NCBI RefSeq assembly: GCF_011065935.2
Contig: NZ_JAAMNH020000001.1
Coordinates: forward strand, 331,001-395,000
DNA: 64,000 nt
From: Clostridium estertheticum
GTDB taxonomy: Bacteria > Bacillota > Clostridia > Clostridiales > Clostridiaceae
Reading direction: 5' to 3'
In this document: in pieces, positions 1 through 11,488 of the stretch
How positions within the stretch are numbered: position 1 is the first letter of the stretch
How the letters are laid out: every line of letters starts with the position of its first letter
Made by a program: the position numbers and the translations under genes
Notes under the pieces: generated by a model
Told to the model about the DNA's origin: nothing
The model's database searches: none
The model's input: the letters and a program-made list of their open reading frames with translations, nothing else

Positions 1-1
1 T

Positions 2-691
2 AAGTTTAATGAAATCTCATTTTGGATTATGTTTATTCCGGCTTTTGTAGTTTTAATACTTACCGCAGTAAATGCGGACTTTACAAATTTATTACCAGTA
101 CTTAATAATAAACCCGCTGATTACTTTAGGGCATCTAGATATATTTTATTCTGTTTTGGCGGAATTGAAATAGCCTATCTTATTCTTCCTTATGTCAAGA
201 ATAAGAACAATTCATCCCGAGTGTTAAAAAAGAGTATTATGTTTGTAACATTTTTTTATCTAATTGTAATAATACTTGTTTTAGCTGTGTTCTCTAAAAT
301 GCAGAGTAGGATTTTATTATGGCCAACTATTTCTATGATAAGGTCGTTAGATATACCAGGCACATTTATAGAGCGATGGGAAGGAATAGTAATGGCGTTA
401 TGGGTGCTTTTTTATTTCACTACCTTTGTTAACACATACTTCTTTTCTAGTGAGATTGTGAAAAATGTATTTAAATTGAAAGATATTAAACTATCTTCAC
501 TTTTAATTATGCCTATTATTTATGTCATAGCATTATATCCAGAGAATATAGCAGAAATTTATACTTTGCAATTCGAAACTACGCCAGTCATATTAACGGC
601 TATATTTGTTTTTGTATTGTTGCCAATACTTATCTTGTTCATAGGTAAAGTTAAAGGTAAAGAGAGGTGGAAAAGTAAGGATGAAATTTAA
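2..691 (+). CDS. gerAB: Spore germination receptor subunit B (GerAB type), 5'-truncated by window edge
   Basis: Integral-membrane B subunit of a Ger nutrient receptor in the spore inner membrane, related to amino-acid permeases. The frame is open from base 2, so the start lies outside the window. The visible 229 residues form about six hydrophobic segments, with the family-typical loop containing WPTISMIRSLDIPG, and end in a short basic cytoplasmic tail. The stop lies 11 nt inside the following gerC gene, which implies translational coupling in one operon. The identity rests on the hydrophobic pattern, that loop and the gerC neighbour. The germinant cannot be told from the sequence. Confidence 0.85.
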   Translation, partial: KFNEISFWIMFIPAFVVLILTAVNADFTNLLPVLNNKPADYFRASRYILFCFGGIEIAYLILPYVKNKNNSSRVLKKSIMFVTFFYLIVIILVLAVFSKMQSRILLWPTISMIRSLDIPGTFIERWEGIVMALWVLFYFTTFVNTYFFSSEIVKNVFKLKDIKLSSLLIMPIIYVIALYPENIAEIYTLQFETTPVILTAIFVFVLLPILILFIGKVKGKERWKSKDEI

Positions 692-1856
692 GAAAGTTTT
701 ACCGGTTATCCTAAGCTGCATAATACTTAGTGGATGCTGGGATAAAGTAGAAATAGATAGGCTTAATTTCATATCTACCATAGCTATTGACCCAGGAGAA
801 GATATTGCTAAAGAAAAGGAATTAAAAGGTATTAATCCAGAAGAACCCTTTGCTGAGAGGCAGATTAAAAAAATTAATGTAACTTATGGATTTCCAGATA
901 TGAGCATGCTAGGTCCGGGAAAAAGTGGAAGCACACAGGAAAAATATATTAACACGCAGGCGTACTCTATGGAGGATGCTTATTCTGAAGCTATGGCTAA
1001 AAGCAGTAGAGATATATATATGGGACATACTAAGCTACTTATATTAAGTAGCAATTTATTAGAACATAAAGATACTGTAAAAGAGATAGTAGATTATCTG
1101 CAACGGAATCCTAGCATAAGTAGGATGACTCAGGTAGTTGTCGCAGATGGTAAAGCTGAAGACTATATAAAATTTAAACCGATGACAGAGAATAGTACCC
1201 AATATTATATTTCAGGGCTTATGGATAACAGCAAGAGAAATTCTAGAATTATGAGCATAACTTTAAATGAATTTCTTATTCTCTTAAGCGAAAATGGAAA
1301 TGCATTGCTACCTAGAATAAGTATAGATAAGGAAAAAAATGAATTGATTTTAACTGGTGCTGCTATAATTAAAGATTATGAAGTAAAAGGGTATTTTACG
1401 CCACTCGAACTAATGGATATTCAGTTACTAAGTGGAAAGTTTAAAACTGGAAAAAAAGTTATCTATATGGATGGACACCCTGTTGACTTTATAATTGACG
1501 GATATAATAGGAAAATGAGAGTGGAGGAAAAAGGAGATAAGTTAGCCATTAATATTGATATCAACATTGAGGGCCAACTAGGTGAATATTATGTAGATAA
1601 AAAAATACTTAATAAAGATGAGCTAGCTAAGTTGCAAAATGCTTTTAATATCTCCATTAGTGGGGAGTGTGAAAAAATCATGCAAATCGCTAAAGGTGAA
1701 TTTGAAATAGATCCCTTTGGGACCCGCGAACATATTGAAAAGTTTAAACCTTCTTTATGGAACAAAACAGAAAAAGATTGGAATGAGAAATATAAAAATG
1801 CAATAGTTAAGGTTAATGTTAATTCTGAAATAAGAAGAATTGGTGCAGTTCAGTGA
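681..1856 (+). CDS. gerC: Spore germination lipoprotein, Ger(x)C family
   Basis: C subunit of the Ger receptor, a lipoprotein on the outer face of the spore inner membrane. The N-terminus is a lipoprotein signal with lipobox LSGC (Cys19), followed by the hallmark CWDKVEIDRLNF. Length 391 aa is normal for the family. It overlaps the upstream B subunit by 11 nt. The C-terminal domain is conserved in outline. The upstream A subunit is presumably beyond the left edge. Family assignment is firm; the ligand is unknown. Confidence 0.93.
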   Translation: MKFKKVLPVILSCIILSGCWDKVEIDRLNFISTIAIDPGEDIAKEKELKGINPEEPFAERQIKKINVTYGFPDMSMLGPGKSGSTQEKYINTQAYSMEDAYSEAMAKSSRDIYMGHTKLLILSSNLLEHKDTVKEIVDYLQRNPSISRMTQVVVADGKAEDYIKFKPMTENSTQYYISGLMDNSKRNSRIMSITLNEFLILLSENGNALLPRISIDKEKNELILTGAAIIKDYEVKGYFTPLELMDIQLLSGKFKTGKKVIYMDGHPVDFIIDGYNRKMRVEEKGDKLAINIDINIEGQLGEYYVDKKILNKDELAKLQNAFNISISGECEKIMQIAKGEFEIDPFGTREHIEKFKPSLWNKTEKDWNEKYKNAIVKVNVNSEIRRIGAVQ

Positions 1857-1917
1857 ATATAATTACACAATATGGTAATAACTTTAATATAAATTATTTT
1901 ATTCAGGGGGGATAACA

Positions 1918-2556
1918 TTGAAAAAATTTATATTAACAAGTATTACTATAACTATTATAATCGCTATAGTTTTAAATGGCAGTAATGTGGCTACAAAAGC
2001 TACTCAAAATGATATTGCTGGCAAACTTATTAGGTTTCATGTAATAGCTAATAGTGATGACAAAATAGATCAAGGATTAAAATTAAAAGTAAGAGATTCT
2101 GTTTTAAAATATGTATCACCAAAACTTGTGGATTGCAAAAGTATAGAACAATCAAGAAAAATTATAAATAATGAAGATAAAAATATTAAAAAAATTGCTG
2201 AAAGCGTTATTAATAAAAATGGCTTTAAATATTCAGTAGCTACAACCCTTTCAAAGGAATATTTCCCAGTTAAAACCTATGGAAATATAACTTTGCCTCA
2301 AGGTGAATACGAAGCTTACAGAATAATTATTGGAAGTGGCAGTGGACAAAACTGGTGGTGTGTTATGTTTCCGCCATTATGTTTTGTAGATATTACAAAA
2401 GGAAATGTATCCTATGAAAAAACCGAGAGTGAAATGAAAGAAGTATTATCAGATGATGAATATAATTTGGTAGATAATACTATAAATGATGCTGTAAATA
2501 ATAAAATAGTTGTGAAATTTAAAATATTAGAAGTTTTTAACAAATTATTCAGTTAA
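1918..2556 (+). CDS. spoIIR: Stage II sporulation protein R
   Basis: Secreted forespore signal that triggers SpoIIGA to process pro-sigma-E in the mother cell (family knowledge). The 212-aa protein has an N-terminal signal/TM segment (about residues 4-22), the conserved block LIRFHVIANSDDKIDQGLK near residue 37, and WWCVMFPPLCFVD near residue 142. The start is TTG at 1918, chosen because a G-rich SD (1906-1911) sits just upstream and no ATG fits. It stands alone, 61 nt after gerC. In Bacillus spoIIR lies near prfA/ywlC, which in this window are 12 kb downstream. Confidence 0.93.
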   Translation: MKKFILTSITITIIIAIVLNGSNVATKATQNDIAGKLIRFHVIANSDDKIDQGLKLKVRDSVLKYVSPKLVDCKSIEQSRKIINNEDKNIKKIAESVINKNGFKYSVATTLSKEYFPVKTYGNITLPQGEYEAYRIIIGSGSGQNWWCVMFPPLCFVDITKGNVSYEKTESEMKEVLSDDEYNLVDNTINDAVNNKIVVKFKILEVFNKLFS

Positions 2557-2635
2557 ATAAAATATCAAGAAAACTACTACAAGATAGTGATGCATAATGA
2601 CTATCTAATGATAAAGAATTCCAGGAGGAAAACAT

Positions 2636-4006
2636 ATGAAAATGCTAAAGAAAAGAATATTGTATACAAGTGCTGTAACTATAATTGTTGTATTTTCAAC
2701 TACTTTTGCTATACTAATGTTTTTGGAGAGGTTAGATTATAGAAATTATCTTCAAGGTCAATATAGTAAAAATATGTATGAACTTATTAGTTCTGTACAA
2801 AACATAAGAATAAATCTAGGCAAAGCTGCTATTGTTGGTTCGAGGGAACAGAGTATAGTAGTTTTCGAAGAGATTTTTAGATATTCAGCTACTGCAAATG
2901 ATAAATTGCATTCTTTGCCAATAGACCAATCAGTTGTTGGAGACACTAGTCAATTTTTAACTCAAGTAGGGGATTTCTGCTATAGTCTAGCCAAAGCAAC
3001 ATCGGAAGGAAAGGATCTAACTGATAAGGAATATGGAGTAATTGACGATTTAGAAAAGCAATCATATACGCTTCAGGAGCAATTAAATGGTGTGCTCTCC
3101 GACATAAATGTTGGTAAAGTGAAGTGGGGAGAGATTAGAAAAAAAAGTACTGTTGCATTTGCAAAAGCAGGGGATAATCTTGTAAATGAGAAATTCAAGG
3201 GTATACAAAAACAAATAGTTCAATACCCTGCATTAATTTATGATGGGCCTTTTTCAGATAATATATTAGAAATAAAGCCGAAAATAATGTCTCAAAAAGA
3301 GGTAAGTCAAAGTGATGCAGTTAAAACAATAAAAAATATATTTGGAGAAGATAAAATTGTAAGTGTAGAAAATAAAGCAGTGCAAGGGAAGACTAGAATA
3401 CCCACCTATACATTTTACGTAACATTTAAAGGCCGGGATAAAAGTGAGCCTAAAACAGTAATAGAAGTAAGCAAAAACGGAGGAAGAATAGTATATTTAT
3501 TAGATAATAGGACTATTGGTAAACCAACAATAGATATTAATAAGGCCATAGAAGGTGGAAGTGCGTTCATTGGAAAAATAGGATATAAAAATATGGAACC
3601 TACCTATACGCTAAATTATGAAAATACAGCAGTAGTAAGCTACGTATATAACCAAGGAGAAGTAGTTATTTATCCTGATCAAGTAAAGCTTAAGATCGCA
3701 CTAGATGATGGTAGTATTATAGGAATTGAATCTGAAAAATTTTTAGTGTCTCATGTTGAAAAAAGACAGATAGCTGCGCCAAAAATAACCGCAGTAAAAG
3801 CCCAAGAAAGGGTTGGCAAGCGGCTGAAAATAAATAAAATTAGCTTGGCAATTGTACCTACTGAGATGAATAAAGAGGTTTTGTGTTATGAATTTATAGG
3901 CTCATATAAGGAGAAAAATTTTATAGTATATATTAATGCTAATACTGGATATGAGCAAAGAATAATGGAGATAATAGATACGCCCAATGGGAAATTAACT
4001 ATTTAG
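2636..4006 (+). CDS. ypeB: Germination protein YpeB
   Basis: Partner and stabiliser of the cortex-lytic enzyme SleB in spores (family knowledge). The 456-aa protein has an N-terminal membrane anchor (residues 8-30), a long helical region, then C-terminal PepSY-type modules (for example the stretch with SDAVKTIKN near residue 227 and the last 60 residues). AGGAGG at 2623 sets the ATG at 2636. In most spore formers sleB lies immediately upstream. Here the upstream gene is spoIIR, so sleB must lie elsewhere or be absent. Confidence 0.9.
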   Translation: MKMLKKRILYTSAVTIIVVFSTTFAILMFLERLDYRNYLQGQYSKNMYELISSVQNIRINLGKAAIVGSREQSIVVFEEIFRYSATANDKLHSLPIDQSVVGDTSQFLTQVGDFCYSLAKATSEGKDLTDKEYGVIDDLEKQSYTLQEQLNGVLSDINVGKVKWGEIRKKSTVAFAKAGDNLVNEKFKGIQKQIVQYPALIYDGPFSDNILEIKPKIMSQKEVSQSDAVKTIKNIFGEDKIVSVENKAVQGKTRIPTYTFYVTFKGRDKSEPKTVIEVSKNGGRIVYLLDNRTIGKPTIDINKAIEGGSAFIGKIGYKNMEPTYTLNYENTAVVSYVYNQGEVVIYPDQVKLKIALDDGSIIGIESEKFLVSHVEKRQIAAPKITAVKAQERVGKRLKINKISLAIVPTEMNKEVLCYEFIGSYKEKNFIVYINANTGYEQRIMEIIDTPNGKLTI

Positions 4007-4049
4007 CCATATGAGGTACTAGGAGCCTGAAAAGGCTGCCTTGTGAAGA

Positions 4050-4104
4050 GAGGATATATTGCATAAAGTGCATTTATATCCTCTATTCTATTGAATTTTT
4101 TTTG
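4050..4104 (+). terminator. Stem-loop after ypeB, possible terminator
   Basis: Inverted repeat GAGGATATA...TATATCCTC with an inner TGCA/TGCA pair, followed about 12 nt later by eight T. The gap before the T-tract makes it a non-canonical terminator. A smaller AGCC/GGCT hairpin lies just upstream (4024-4037). The rest of the 280-nt gap up to ddl is AT-rich and shows no gene. Confidence 0.45.
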
Positions 4105-4287
4105 ATTTACCATTATAATTTGGAGTGATGTCATTATGGAGGTCATTTAAAACTTGATATTTAGAGCTTGAAATTAAAATACAAAGTATTTTATAAAAAT
4201 GATATAATATAATAATAAATTTATTTGGTAAACATATGTTTTTATTACTCATAAACTAGTTATTATGGTTATAAGGAGAGATGATAA

Positions 4288-5319
4288 ATGAAAAAGAAAA
4301 TAGCAGTATTATTTGGTGGACAGTCTACCGAACATGAGGTTTCTAGAGTATCAGCAACCTCGGTATTGAAAAATATTGATCCAGCGAAATATGATATATA
4401 CCCTATTGGAATAACTAAAGATGGGTTATGGTTTGAATATACTGGAAAATTAGATAACATAGAAAGCGGAGAATGGGAAAATGACGAATTTTTTAAAATT
4501 CCAGAGGGACAAAAACTTTTATTTAATAAAGAGGTAGATGTAGTATTTCCAGTATTACATGGACTCTTTGGGGAAGATGGAACTATTCAAGGGATGTGTA
4601 AATTATTAAATATACCTTGTGTGGGTCCTGGAGTAATGTCTTCTGCTATTTGCATGGATAAAATATATACAAAATATTTATTAGAAAATTTTAATATAAA
4701 ACAAGCTGATTATGTGGTAATAAATGCGCACGAGTATGTAGAAGATAAAGACATACTAATAGAGAAAATAGAAAAAAAACTGGGCTATTCAGTATTTATT
4801 AAACCATCTAATGGAGGGTCTTCTGTAGGGATAACCAAAGCACATAATAAAGAGGAGCTAATACTAGGACTAGAAGAAGCGCTAAAACACGATAGAAAAG
4901 TTTTAGTTGAAAAGGCTATAAATGCAAGAGAAATTGAGGTAGCAGTACTGGGAAATGACTATCCTGAATCATCTACACCAGGAGAAGTAATTCCAGCCAA
5001 AGAATTTTATGATTATGAAGCTAAATATAAAAGTGAAGCATCTAAGCTTTTAATACCCGCGGCACTTAGTGAAGTTAAGCTACAAACAATTAAAGAGCAA
5101 GCTATAAAAATTTATAAAATACTAGATTGCGCTGGTATGGCAAGAGTGGACTTTCTAGTAGACAAAGAAACTGAAGATGTTTATTTAAATGAGGTTAATA
5201 CTATACCGGGGTTTACTAAAATAAGTATGTACCCTAAAATGTGGCAAGCCACAGGTAAAAATTTTGGGACGCTTATTGATGAACTTATAGAACTTGCTAT
5301 AGAAAGAAACAATAAATAG
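4288..5319 (+). CDS. ddl: D-alanine--D-alanine ligase
   Basis: Makes the D-Ala-D-Ala dipeptide for peptidoglycan precursors in the cytoplasm, using ATP. ATP-grasp enzyme of 343 aa. The N-terminus reads AVLFGGQSTEHEVS. The glycine-rich loop KPSNGGSSVGI, the omega-loop segment DYEAKY and the C-terminal NEVNTIPGFT are all present. The Tyr in DYEAKY is typical of D-Ala-D-Ala ligases, unlike the His-bearing loop of VanA-type D-lactate ligases, so ordinary vancomycin-sensitive precursors are expected (inference). SD AAGGAGAG precedes the ATG. Confidence 0.96.
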   Translation: MKKKIAVLFGGQSTEHEVSRVSATSVLKNIDPAKYDIYPIGITKDGLWFEYTGKLDNIESGEWENDEFFKIPEGQKLLFNKEVDVVFPVLHGLFGEDGTIQGMCKLLNIPCVGPGVMSSAICMDKIYTKYLLENFNIKQADYVVINAHEYVEDKDILIEKIEKKLGYSVFIKPSNGGSSVGITKAHNKEELILGLEEALKHDRKVLVEKAINAREIEVAVLGNDYPESSTPGEVIPAKEFYDYEAKYKSEASKLLIPAALSEVKLQTIKEQAIKIYKILDCAGMARVDFLVDKETEDVYLNEVNTIPGFTKISMYPKMWQATGKNFGTLIDELIELAIERNNK

Positions 5320-5404
5320 TAGCTATTTATTTGATATTGACTTATATAGAGTTAAATCTATTTTATTTATATTAATAAAATACAATAAAGAGAGGAGAAA
5401 TTTT

Positions 5405-6388
5405 ATGACAACAGCTTTAGCTATGATTTCTGGAGGCCTGGACAGTATACTCGCAGCAAAACTTGTAAAAGATCAGGGCATAGAAGTTATAGGAATATGC
5501 TTTAAATCCTATTTTTTTAATGAGAAAAATGCACTGAATATTGTTAAACAAATAGATATACCACTACAAGTTGTAGACTTTTCAGAGGAACATTTGGAGA
5601 TGGTAAAGAATCCAAAACACGGACACGGTAAAAATATGAATCCATGTATCGACTGCCATGCTATGATGATGAGACATTGCGGGGAACTATTAGAAAAATT
5701 CCATGCAGACTTTATTATAACAGGAGAAGTTTTGAATCAAAGACCTATGTCTCAAAATAGGTCCGCTTTAGACATAGTGAAAAATGAATCTGGAATAGGA
5801 CATAAAATCTTAAGGCCCTTATGTGCTAAAAATCTTAAAGAGACTGAAATGGAGATAGATGGTTTAATAGATAGAGAAGCTCTTTTGGATATAAGTGGCA
5901 GAAATAGAAAGGTTCAAATGGAACTAGCAGAAAAGTGGGGTATTAAAGACTATCCATCACCTGCTGGTGGATGTAAGCTTACGGAGCCTAACTATTCTAG
6001 AAGGCTTAAGGAACTAATAGAGCATAAGGAGAATACATCTAAAAAAGATCTAGAACTATTAAAAATAGGAAGACATTTTAGGGTATCTAAAGATGCTAAG
6101 ATTATATCTACGAGAATGCAGGAAGAGGGAGAAATAATAGAACAACTTTTAAGACCTGATGATTTAATGTTCTTACCGAGGGACTACAATGGTTCTACTG
6201 TTGTTATTATTGGTAAAGCCACAAATGAAGATATTGAGTTTGCAGCTAAAATTACAGGTAGATATTGTAAAGGTAAAGATGAAAAAAATATAACTATTAA
6301 ATATGGTAAATATGGTGAACCTTTAGATGAATTTATAGATATAACGCCAGCAACAGAGGAAGAAATAAACAAATATATTTTAAATTAG
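5405..6388 (+). CDS. PP-loop ATPase with C-terminal DUF814-like domain, tRNA thiolation-like
   Basis: Member of the adenine-nucleotide alpha-hydrolase (PP-loop) group that activates tRNA bases for sulfur insertion (MnmA/ThiI/TtuA relatives). The PP-loop is SGGLDS at residues 9-14. A Cys pair in NPCIDCH (about residue 80) and a later Cys in GGCKLTEP (about residue 191) sit where thiolases carry catalytic or cluster-binding cysteines. The C-terminal ~110 residues (from GRHFRVSKDAKII) resemble the NFACT-R/DUF814 RNA-binding module. It is 14 nt upstream of the ywiB-like gene, so probably co-transcribed. The exact tRNA position modified is unknown. Confidence 0.7.
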   Translation: MTTALAMISGGLDSILAAKLVKDQGIEVIGICFKSYFFNEKNALNIVKQIDIPLQVVDFSEEHLEMVKNPKHGHGKNMNPCIDCHAMMMRHCGELLEKFHADFIITGEVLNQRPMSQNRSALDIVKNESGIGHKILRPLCAKNLKETEMEIDGLIDREALLDISGRNRKVQMELAEKWGIKDYPSPAGGCKLTEPNYSRRLKELIEHKENTSKKDLELLKIGRHFRVSKDAKIISTRMQEEGEIIEQLLRPDDLMFLPRDYNGSTVVIIGKATNEDIEFAAKITGRYCKGKDEKNITIKYGKYGEPLDEFIDITPATEEEINKYILN

Positions 6389-6402
6389 CGAGGAGCAACA
6401 TT

Positions 6403-6825
6403 ATGAAGAAAAATGCAGTGATTTCAATTGTTAGTAAACAATCTGACAATGAAGAGGTTGGAGATGCTATAGAGGTGGTGACACCTGGTGAATTTTATAA
6501 AAAAGAAAATTCTTATTATGCAGTATATGAAGAGACTGAGATTTCAGGAATGAAGGGAACTACTACTACATTAAAAATTGATAAAGAACATTTTACACTT
6601 ATAAGAACTGGAACTACTAATACAGAAATGAAATTTAAAAAATATTCAAGGGATTTAACACTATACAACACACCTCATGGTGCGTTAGATTTAACTGTAG
6701 ATACTAAGGAGTTAAAGATGAACGTGGATAGTAATGGTGGAGATGTATTTATAGATTATGATATGATAATAGGAAATCAACAAATTTTAAGTACAACTCT
6801 AAAAATTAGTATCAAAGCACAATAG
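6403..6825 (+). CDS. DUF1934 (YwiB-like) beta-barrel protein
   Basis: Small 140-aa cytoplasmic protein of the YwiB/DUF1934 family, which folds as a calycin-like barrel; function unknown. Typical features are alternating beta-strands, the motif YYAVYEETEISGMKGTTTTLK (given here only as a landmark near residue 43) and a C-terminal strand ISTT-type ending. In many Firmicutes it sits beside argS; here it follows the PP-loop gene by 14 nt and is closed by a strong terminator. Confidence 0.75.
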   Translation: MKKNAVISIVSKQSDNEEVGDAIEVVTPGEFYKKENSYYAVYEETEISGMKGTTTTLKIDKEHFTLIRTGTTNTEMKFKKYSRDLTLYNTPHGALDLTVDTKELKMNVDSNGGDVFIDYDMIIGNQQILSTTLKISIKAQ

Positions 6826-6830
6826 TAATT

Positions 6831-6866
6831 AAGGCTATGTTCTAATATTAGAACATAGCCTTTCTT
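6831..6866 (+). terminator. Rho-independent terminator after the ywiB-like gene
   Basis: Perfect 14-bp stem AAGGCTATGTTCTA / TAGAACATAGCCTT with a four-base loop, then TTCTTT. It ends the 5405-6825 operon. Confidence 0.85.
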
Positions 6867-8848
<1,982 letters not shown>

Positions 8849-8858
8849 CATTTATTAT

Positions 8859-8904
8859 ATCCTATAGAGTGGACAGTAAAAAAGTCTAACCTATAGGATT
8901 TTTC
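8859..8904 (+). terminator. Terminator after pyrG
   Basis: Stem ATCCTATAG / CTATAGGAT followed by TTTTTCTT. Confidence 0.75.
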
Positions 8905-9025
8905 TTAGACCTTAATATGAGACAGCTATCTAGATTAGCGGGAAAATAAAATTACCAATAAATTTCAATCAAAATTAAGGAGGAATTTTATAAAATTAAT
9001 AGAATTTAATATTAAAGACTATATT

Positions 9026-9050
9026 GCAGCATCGCAGACGATGATTTAAT
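9026..9050 (+). repeat. Dispersed leader repeat, family 1, copy A (short)
   Basis: GCAGC-ATC-GCAG-ACGATGATTTAAT. Shares the CAGC-N3-GCAG-rTGATGATTTAAT core with copies at 16809, 22672, 34769 and 51355. It lies 59 nt upstream of the next gene. An unused SD-like AAGGAGG sits at 8979, with no start codon behind it. Confidence 0.55.
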
Positions 9051-9108
9051 AGCTTTTATCTATTGCACAGGAAATTGAATGAAAAATATATAAATGGAGG
9101 TGGAAAAA

Positions 9109-9453
9109 TTGATACTCGATACGAATATTGCTATGGCTTTAAAGGATTCTAATGGTCAATATAAGGTGGAGGAACTTACGATATTTGAAATAGAGAGTAT
9201 GAAGACTAGATTTCCATGTTTATATGTTGAATTGAATAAAGGTAATGAAATATTAATTGAGGTTAAATGCTGCCTATGCGGTGACTACCATTCTTATCAT
9301 TATAATATTAATGAACTTTTGAAAACAAATATGGTAATAGGGGGATGTGAGCAATTAGCCTTGCCTATATTTTTCATTGGTAAGAATGAAAAAGTTATAA
9401 AAAAAGTAAATGAGCATAGACAGACTATAGAGAAAATTTATGCCATGATATAA
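9109..9453 (+). CDS. Hypothetical protein with CCxxC/His motif
   Basis: Unrecognised 114-aa soluble protein. The frame also has an ATG at 9094, but that ATG overlaps the Shine-Dalgarno GGAGGTGG; the TTG at 9109 lies 8 nt behind GGAGG and is the better start. The middle contains KCCLCGDYHSYHYN, a Cys/His-rich segment that could bind a metal, followed by a lone GGC. It sits between pyrG and rho with its own downstream terminator. It looks like a small conserved clostridial protein, but I cannot assign a function. Confidence 0.65.
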   Translation: MILDTNIAMALKDSNGQYKVEELTIFEIESMKTRFPCLYVELNKGNEILIEVKCCLCGDYHSYHYNINELLKTNMVIGGCEQLALPIFFIGKNEKVIKKVNEHRQTIEKIYAMI

Positions 9454-9473
9454 AATAAATGGTAGGTAATTAT

Positions 9474-9511
9474 AAAATACACATAGATCTTAGCGGTTTA
9501 TGTGTATTTTT
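9474..9511 (+). terminator. Terminator between the hypothetical gene and rho
   Basis: AAATACACATA / TATGTGTATTTTT stem-loop with a T-tract. Confidence 0.75.
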
Positions 9512-9539
9512 AATATAGTGGATTAAAGTTTTAAAATAG

Positions 9540-9561
9540 GATATACTTAAAAAAGTATATC
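9540..9561 (+). promoter_or_regulatory. Perfect small hairpin in the rho leader
   Basis: GATATACTT-AAAA-AAGTATATC, a 9-bp perfect stem about 95 nt upstream of the rho start, without a T-tract. Candidate operator or leader structure; role unknown. Confidence 0.35.
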
Positions 9562-9655
9562 ATTTCAAAAAAATCATTGGATAGTAAATACGTTTTTAAA
9601 TTCCCATGATATTTATTAAATATTATATATAAAATACCCTTCGGAGGTGCAGATT

Positions 9656-11125
9656 TTGATAAACAAAGATTTTGAAAATATGACAGTAGTTGAGCTGAGG
9701 GAACATTGCAAAGAACTTGGTGTTAAAAACATTTCTAAATTTAAAAAAAATGAGTTAATTGAAGAAATAAAAAAGATGACACCAGTTTCATTGCAAAGAG
9801 ATGGAGTTATTTTAAAAGAAAAAATAAGTCCTAAAATCACTTCTAAAGTTCAAGATGATATTATAGAAAATTCAGAGCAGCAAATCTCAAATGATCCAAT
9901 CCAGACTGAGAAAACTCCTAATAATGAAGACATTGATACTGGTTTTAAAAATCAAAATGAAAATAAAAAAGAAAAGTTACAAGAAATGATAAATGAATCA
10001 GGATCGGCAAGAGGAGTTCTAGAAATAATCGAAAATAATAGTTATGGTTTTTTAAGAGGGCATAATTATTTATCAGGTCAAGATGATATTTATGTTTCAC
10101 CATCTCAAATTAGAAGATTTAATTTGCAAACAGGTGATGAGGTAGAAGGTAAAGTTAGAACTCCTAAAGAGGGAGAAAAATTCAAAGCGCTATTGTATGT
10201 ACAGGGAGTAAATGGAGAAAATCCGGATAGGGCTGTAGGCAGAAGGCCCTTTGAAAAGTTAACGCCTATTTACCCAACACAAAGGTTGACACTAGAAACT
10301 AGTCCAACAGATCTTTCTTCAAGAATGATGGATATTATTTCTCCTATAGGTAAAGGTCAGAGAGGTATAATTGTTGCACAACCAAAAGCAGGAAAAACAA
10401 CACTTCTTAAAAAAATCGCTAACAGTATCTCCATAAATCACCCAGAAGTAAAATTAATTGTTGTTTTAATAGATGAGAGGCCCGAGGAAGTTACAGATAT
10501 GCAGAGATCTATTAAAGGCGAAGTTATTTATTCCACTTTTGATGAAGAACCAGATCATCATACAAAAGTTGCTTATATGGTACTTGAAAGAGCTAAAAGA
10601 ATGGTAGAGCAAGGGCAAGATGTAGTCATTCTATTAGATAGTTTAACTAGACTTTCCAGAGCTTACAATTTAACTGTAACCCCTTCAGGAAGAACACTAT
10701 CCGGAGGCCTGGACCCTAGTGCGCTTTTGATGCCAAAGAAATTCTTCGGAGCAGCTAGAAACATTGAAGAGGGTGGAAGTTTGACAATCCTTGCTACGGC
10801 ACTTATAGAAACTGGAAGCAGAATGGATGATATGATTTTTGAAGAATTTAAGGGTACAGGAAATATGGAAGTTCACTTAGATAGAAAACTTCAAGAAAGA
10901 AGAATATTCCCTGCCATTGATATTTATAAGTCAGGAACAAGAAGAGAAGATTTATTGCTTACTAAGATTGAAATGGAAACTATATATAATTTAAGAAAGA
11001 TAATGTATAGAGAAGGTAATGCTACAGGAGTAACAGAAAAACTCCTAAACTTAATAGCTAAAACTAAGAATAATAGAGAGTTTTTAGAAATGCTAAATAA
11101 GAATTTTGAAGTATTGGCTAGATAA
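9656..11125 (+). CDS. rho: Transcription termination factor Rho
   Basis: Hexameric RNA-dependent ATPase that terminates transcription. 489 aa from TTG 9656. A GTG at 9647 is in frame, but it lies inside the SD CGGAGGTG, so TTG seven bases after GGAGGT is preferred. The order is an N-terminal helical Rho_N domain, an acidic/Gln-rich linker (about residues 55-110), a cold-shock-like RNA-binding domain (YGFLRG), and a RecA-type motor with Walker [12 protein letters not shown] and Walker [16 protein letters not shown]. It converges on rpmE. Confidence 0.96.
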   Translation: MINKDFENMTVVELREHCKELGVKNISKFKKNELIEEIKKMTPVSLQRDGVILKEKISPKITSKVQDDIIENSEQQISNDPIQTEKTPNNEDIDTGFKNQNENKKEKLQEMINESGSARGVLEIIENNSYGFLRGHNYLSGQDDIYVSPSQIRRFNLQTGDEVEGKVRTPKEGEKFKALLYVQGVNGENPDRAVGRRPFEKLTPIYPTQRLTLETSPTDLSSRMMDIISPIGKGQRGIIVAQPKAGKTTLLKKIANSISINHPEVKLIVVLIDERPEEVTDMQRSIKGEVIYSTFDEEPDHHTKVAYMVLERAKRMVEQGQDVVILLDSLTRLSRAYNLTVTPSGRTLSGGLDPSALLMPKKFFGAARNIEEGGSLTILATALIETGSRMDDMIFEEFKGTGNMEVHLDRKLQERRIFPAIDIYKSGTRREDLLLTKIEMETIYNLRKIMYREGNATGVTEKLLNLIAKTKNNREFLEMLNKNFEVLAR

Positions 11126-11142
11126 TATAATAGAAATGAAAA

Positions 11143-11172
11143 AATGGAAAAGATAATTAAATCTTTTCCATT
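11143..11172. terminator. Bidirectional terminator between rho and rpmE
   Basis: AATGGAAAAGAT / ATCTTTTCCATT stem, AT-rich on both sides, placed between convergent genes. Confidence 0.65.
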
Positions 11173-11178
11173 AATATA

Positions 11179-11406
11179 TTATTCTGCGTCGTTTTCAACT
11201 TCACTCTTTATATTGAATTTCTTCATGAATCTGTCTACTCTTCCACCAGCATCAATATTCTTTTGCTTTCCAGTGTAGAATGGATGGCAGTTAGAACATA
11301 CGTCTACTTTAAGTTCTGCTTTAGTAGATCCTGTAATAAAAGTGTTTCCACATGCACATTTAACAACTGTGTCTTTATGGTATTCTGGATGTATTCCTTC
11401 TTGCAT
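11179..11406 (-). CDS. rpmE: 50S ribosomal protein L31, zinc type
   Basis: Large-subunit ribosomal protein of 75 aa. The longer in-frame upstream reading has no RBS; the ATG at 11406 follows GAAAGAGGTG and gives the standard N-terminus [11 protein letters not shown]. The paired cysteines CACG and [10 protein letters not shown] mark the Zn-containing form of L31. The C-terminus is an acidic tail. Rho-rpmE-tdk is the usual clostridial order, although here rpmE is inverted. Confidence 0.95.
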   Translation of the reverse strand: MQEGIHPEYHKDTVVKCACGNTFITGSTKAELKVDVCSNCHPFYTGKQKNIDAGGRVDRFMKKFNIKSEVENDAE

Positions 11407-11458
11407 ATTTTTCACCTCTTTCAAAAAATAGATATATACCCGTATTGTCAACTATTCA

Positions 11459-11488
11459 AGTTTATCATATAATTGATTATTAAGTCAA
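11459..11488 (-). promoter_or_regulatory. Sigma-A-like promoter for rpmE
   Basis: On the minus strand TTGACT, 18 nt, then TAAACT, about 50 nt upstream of the rpmE start. Confidence 0.5.

Noticed and set aside
4168..4208. Promoter TTGAAA...TATAAT before ddl
   Set aside because: Spacing is 29 nt, too long; no better -35 pairs with the TATAAT at 4203.
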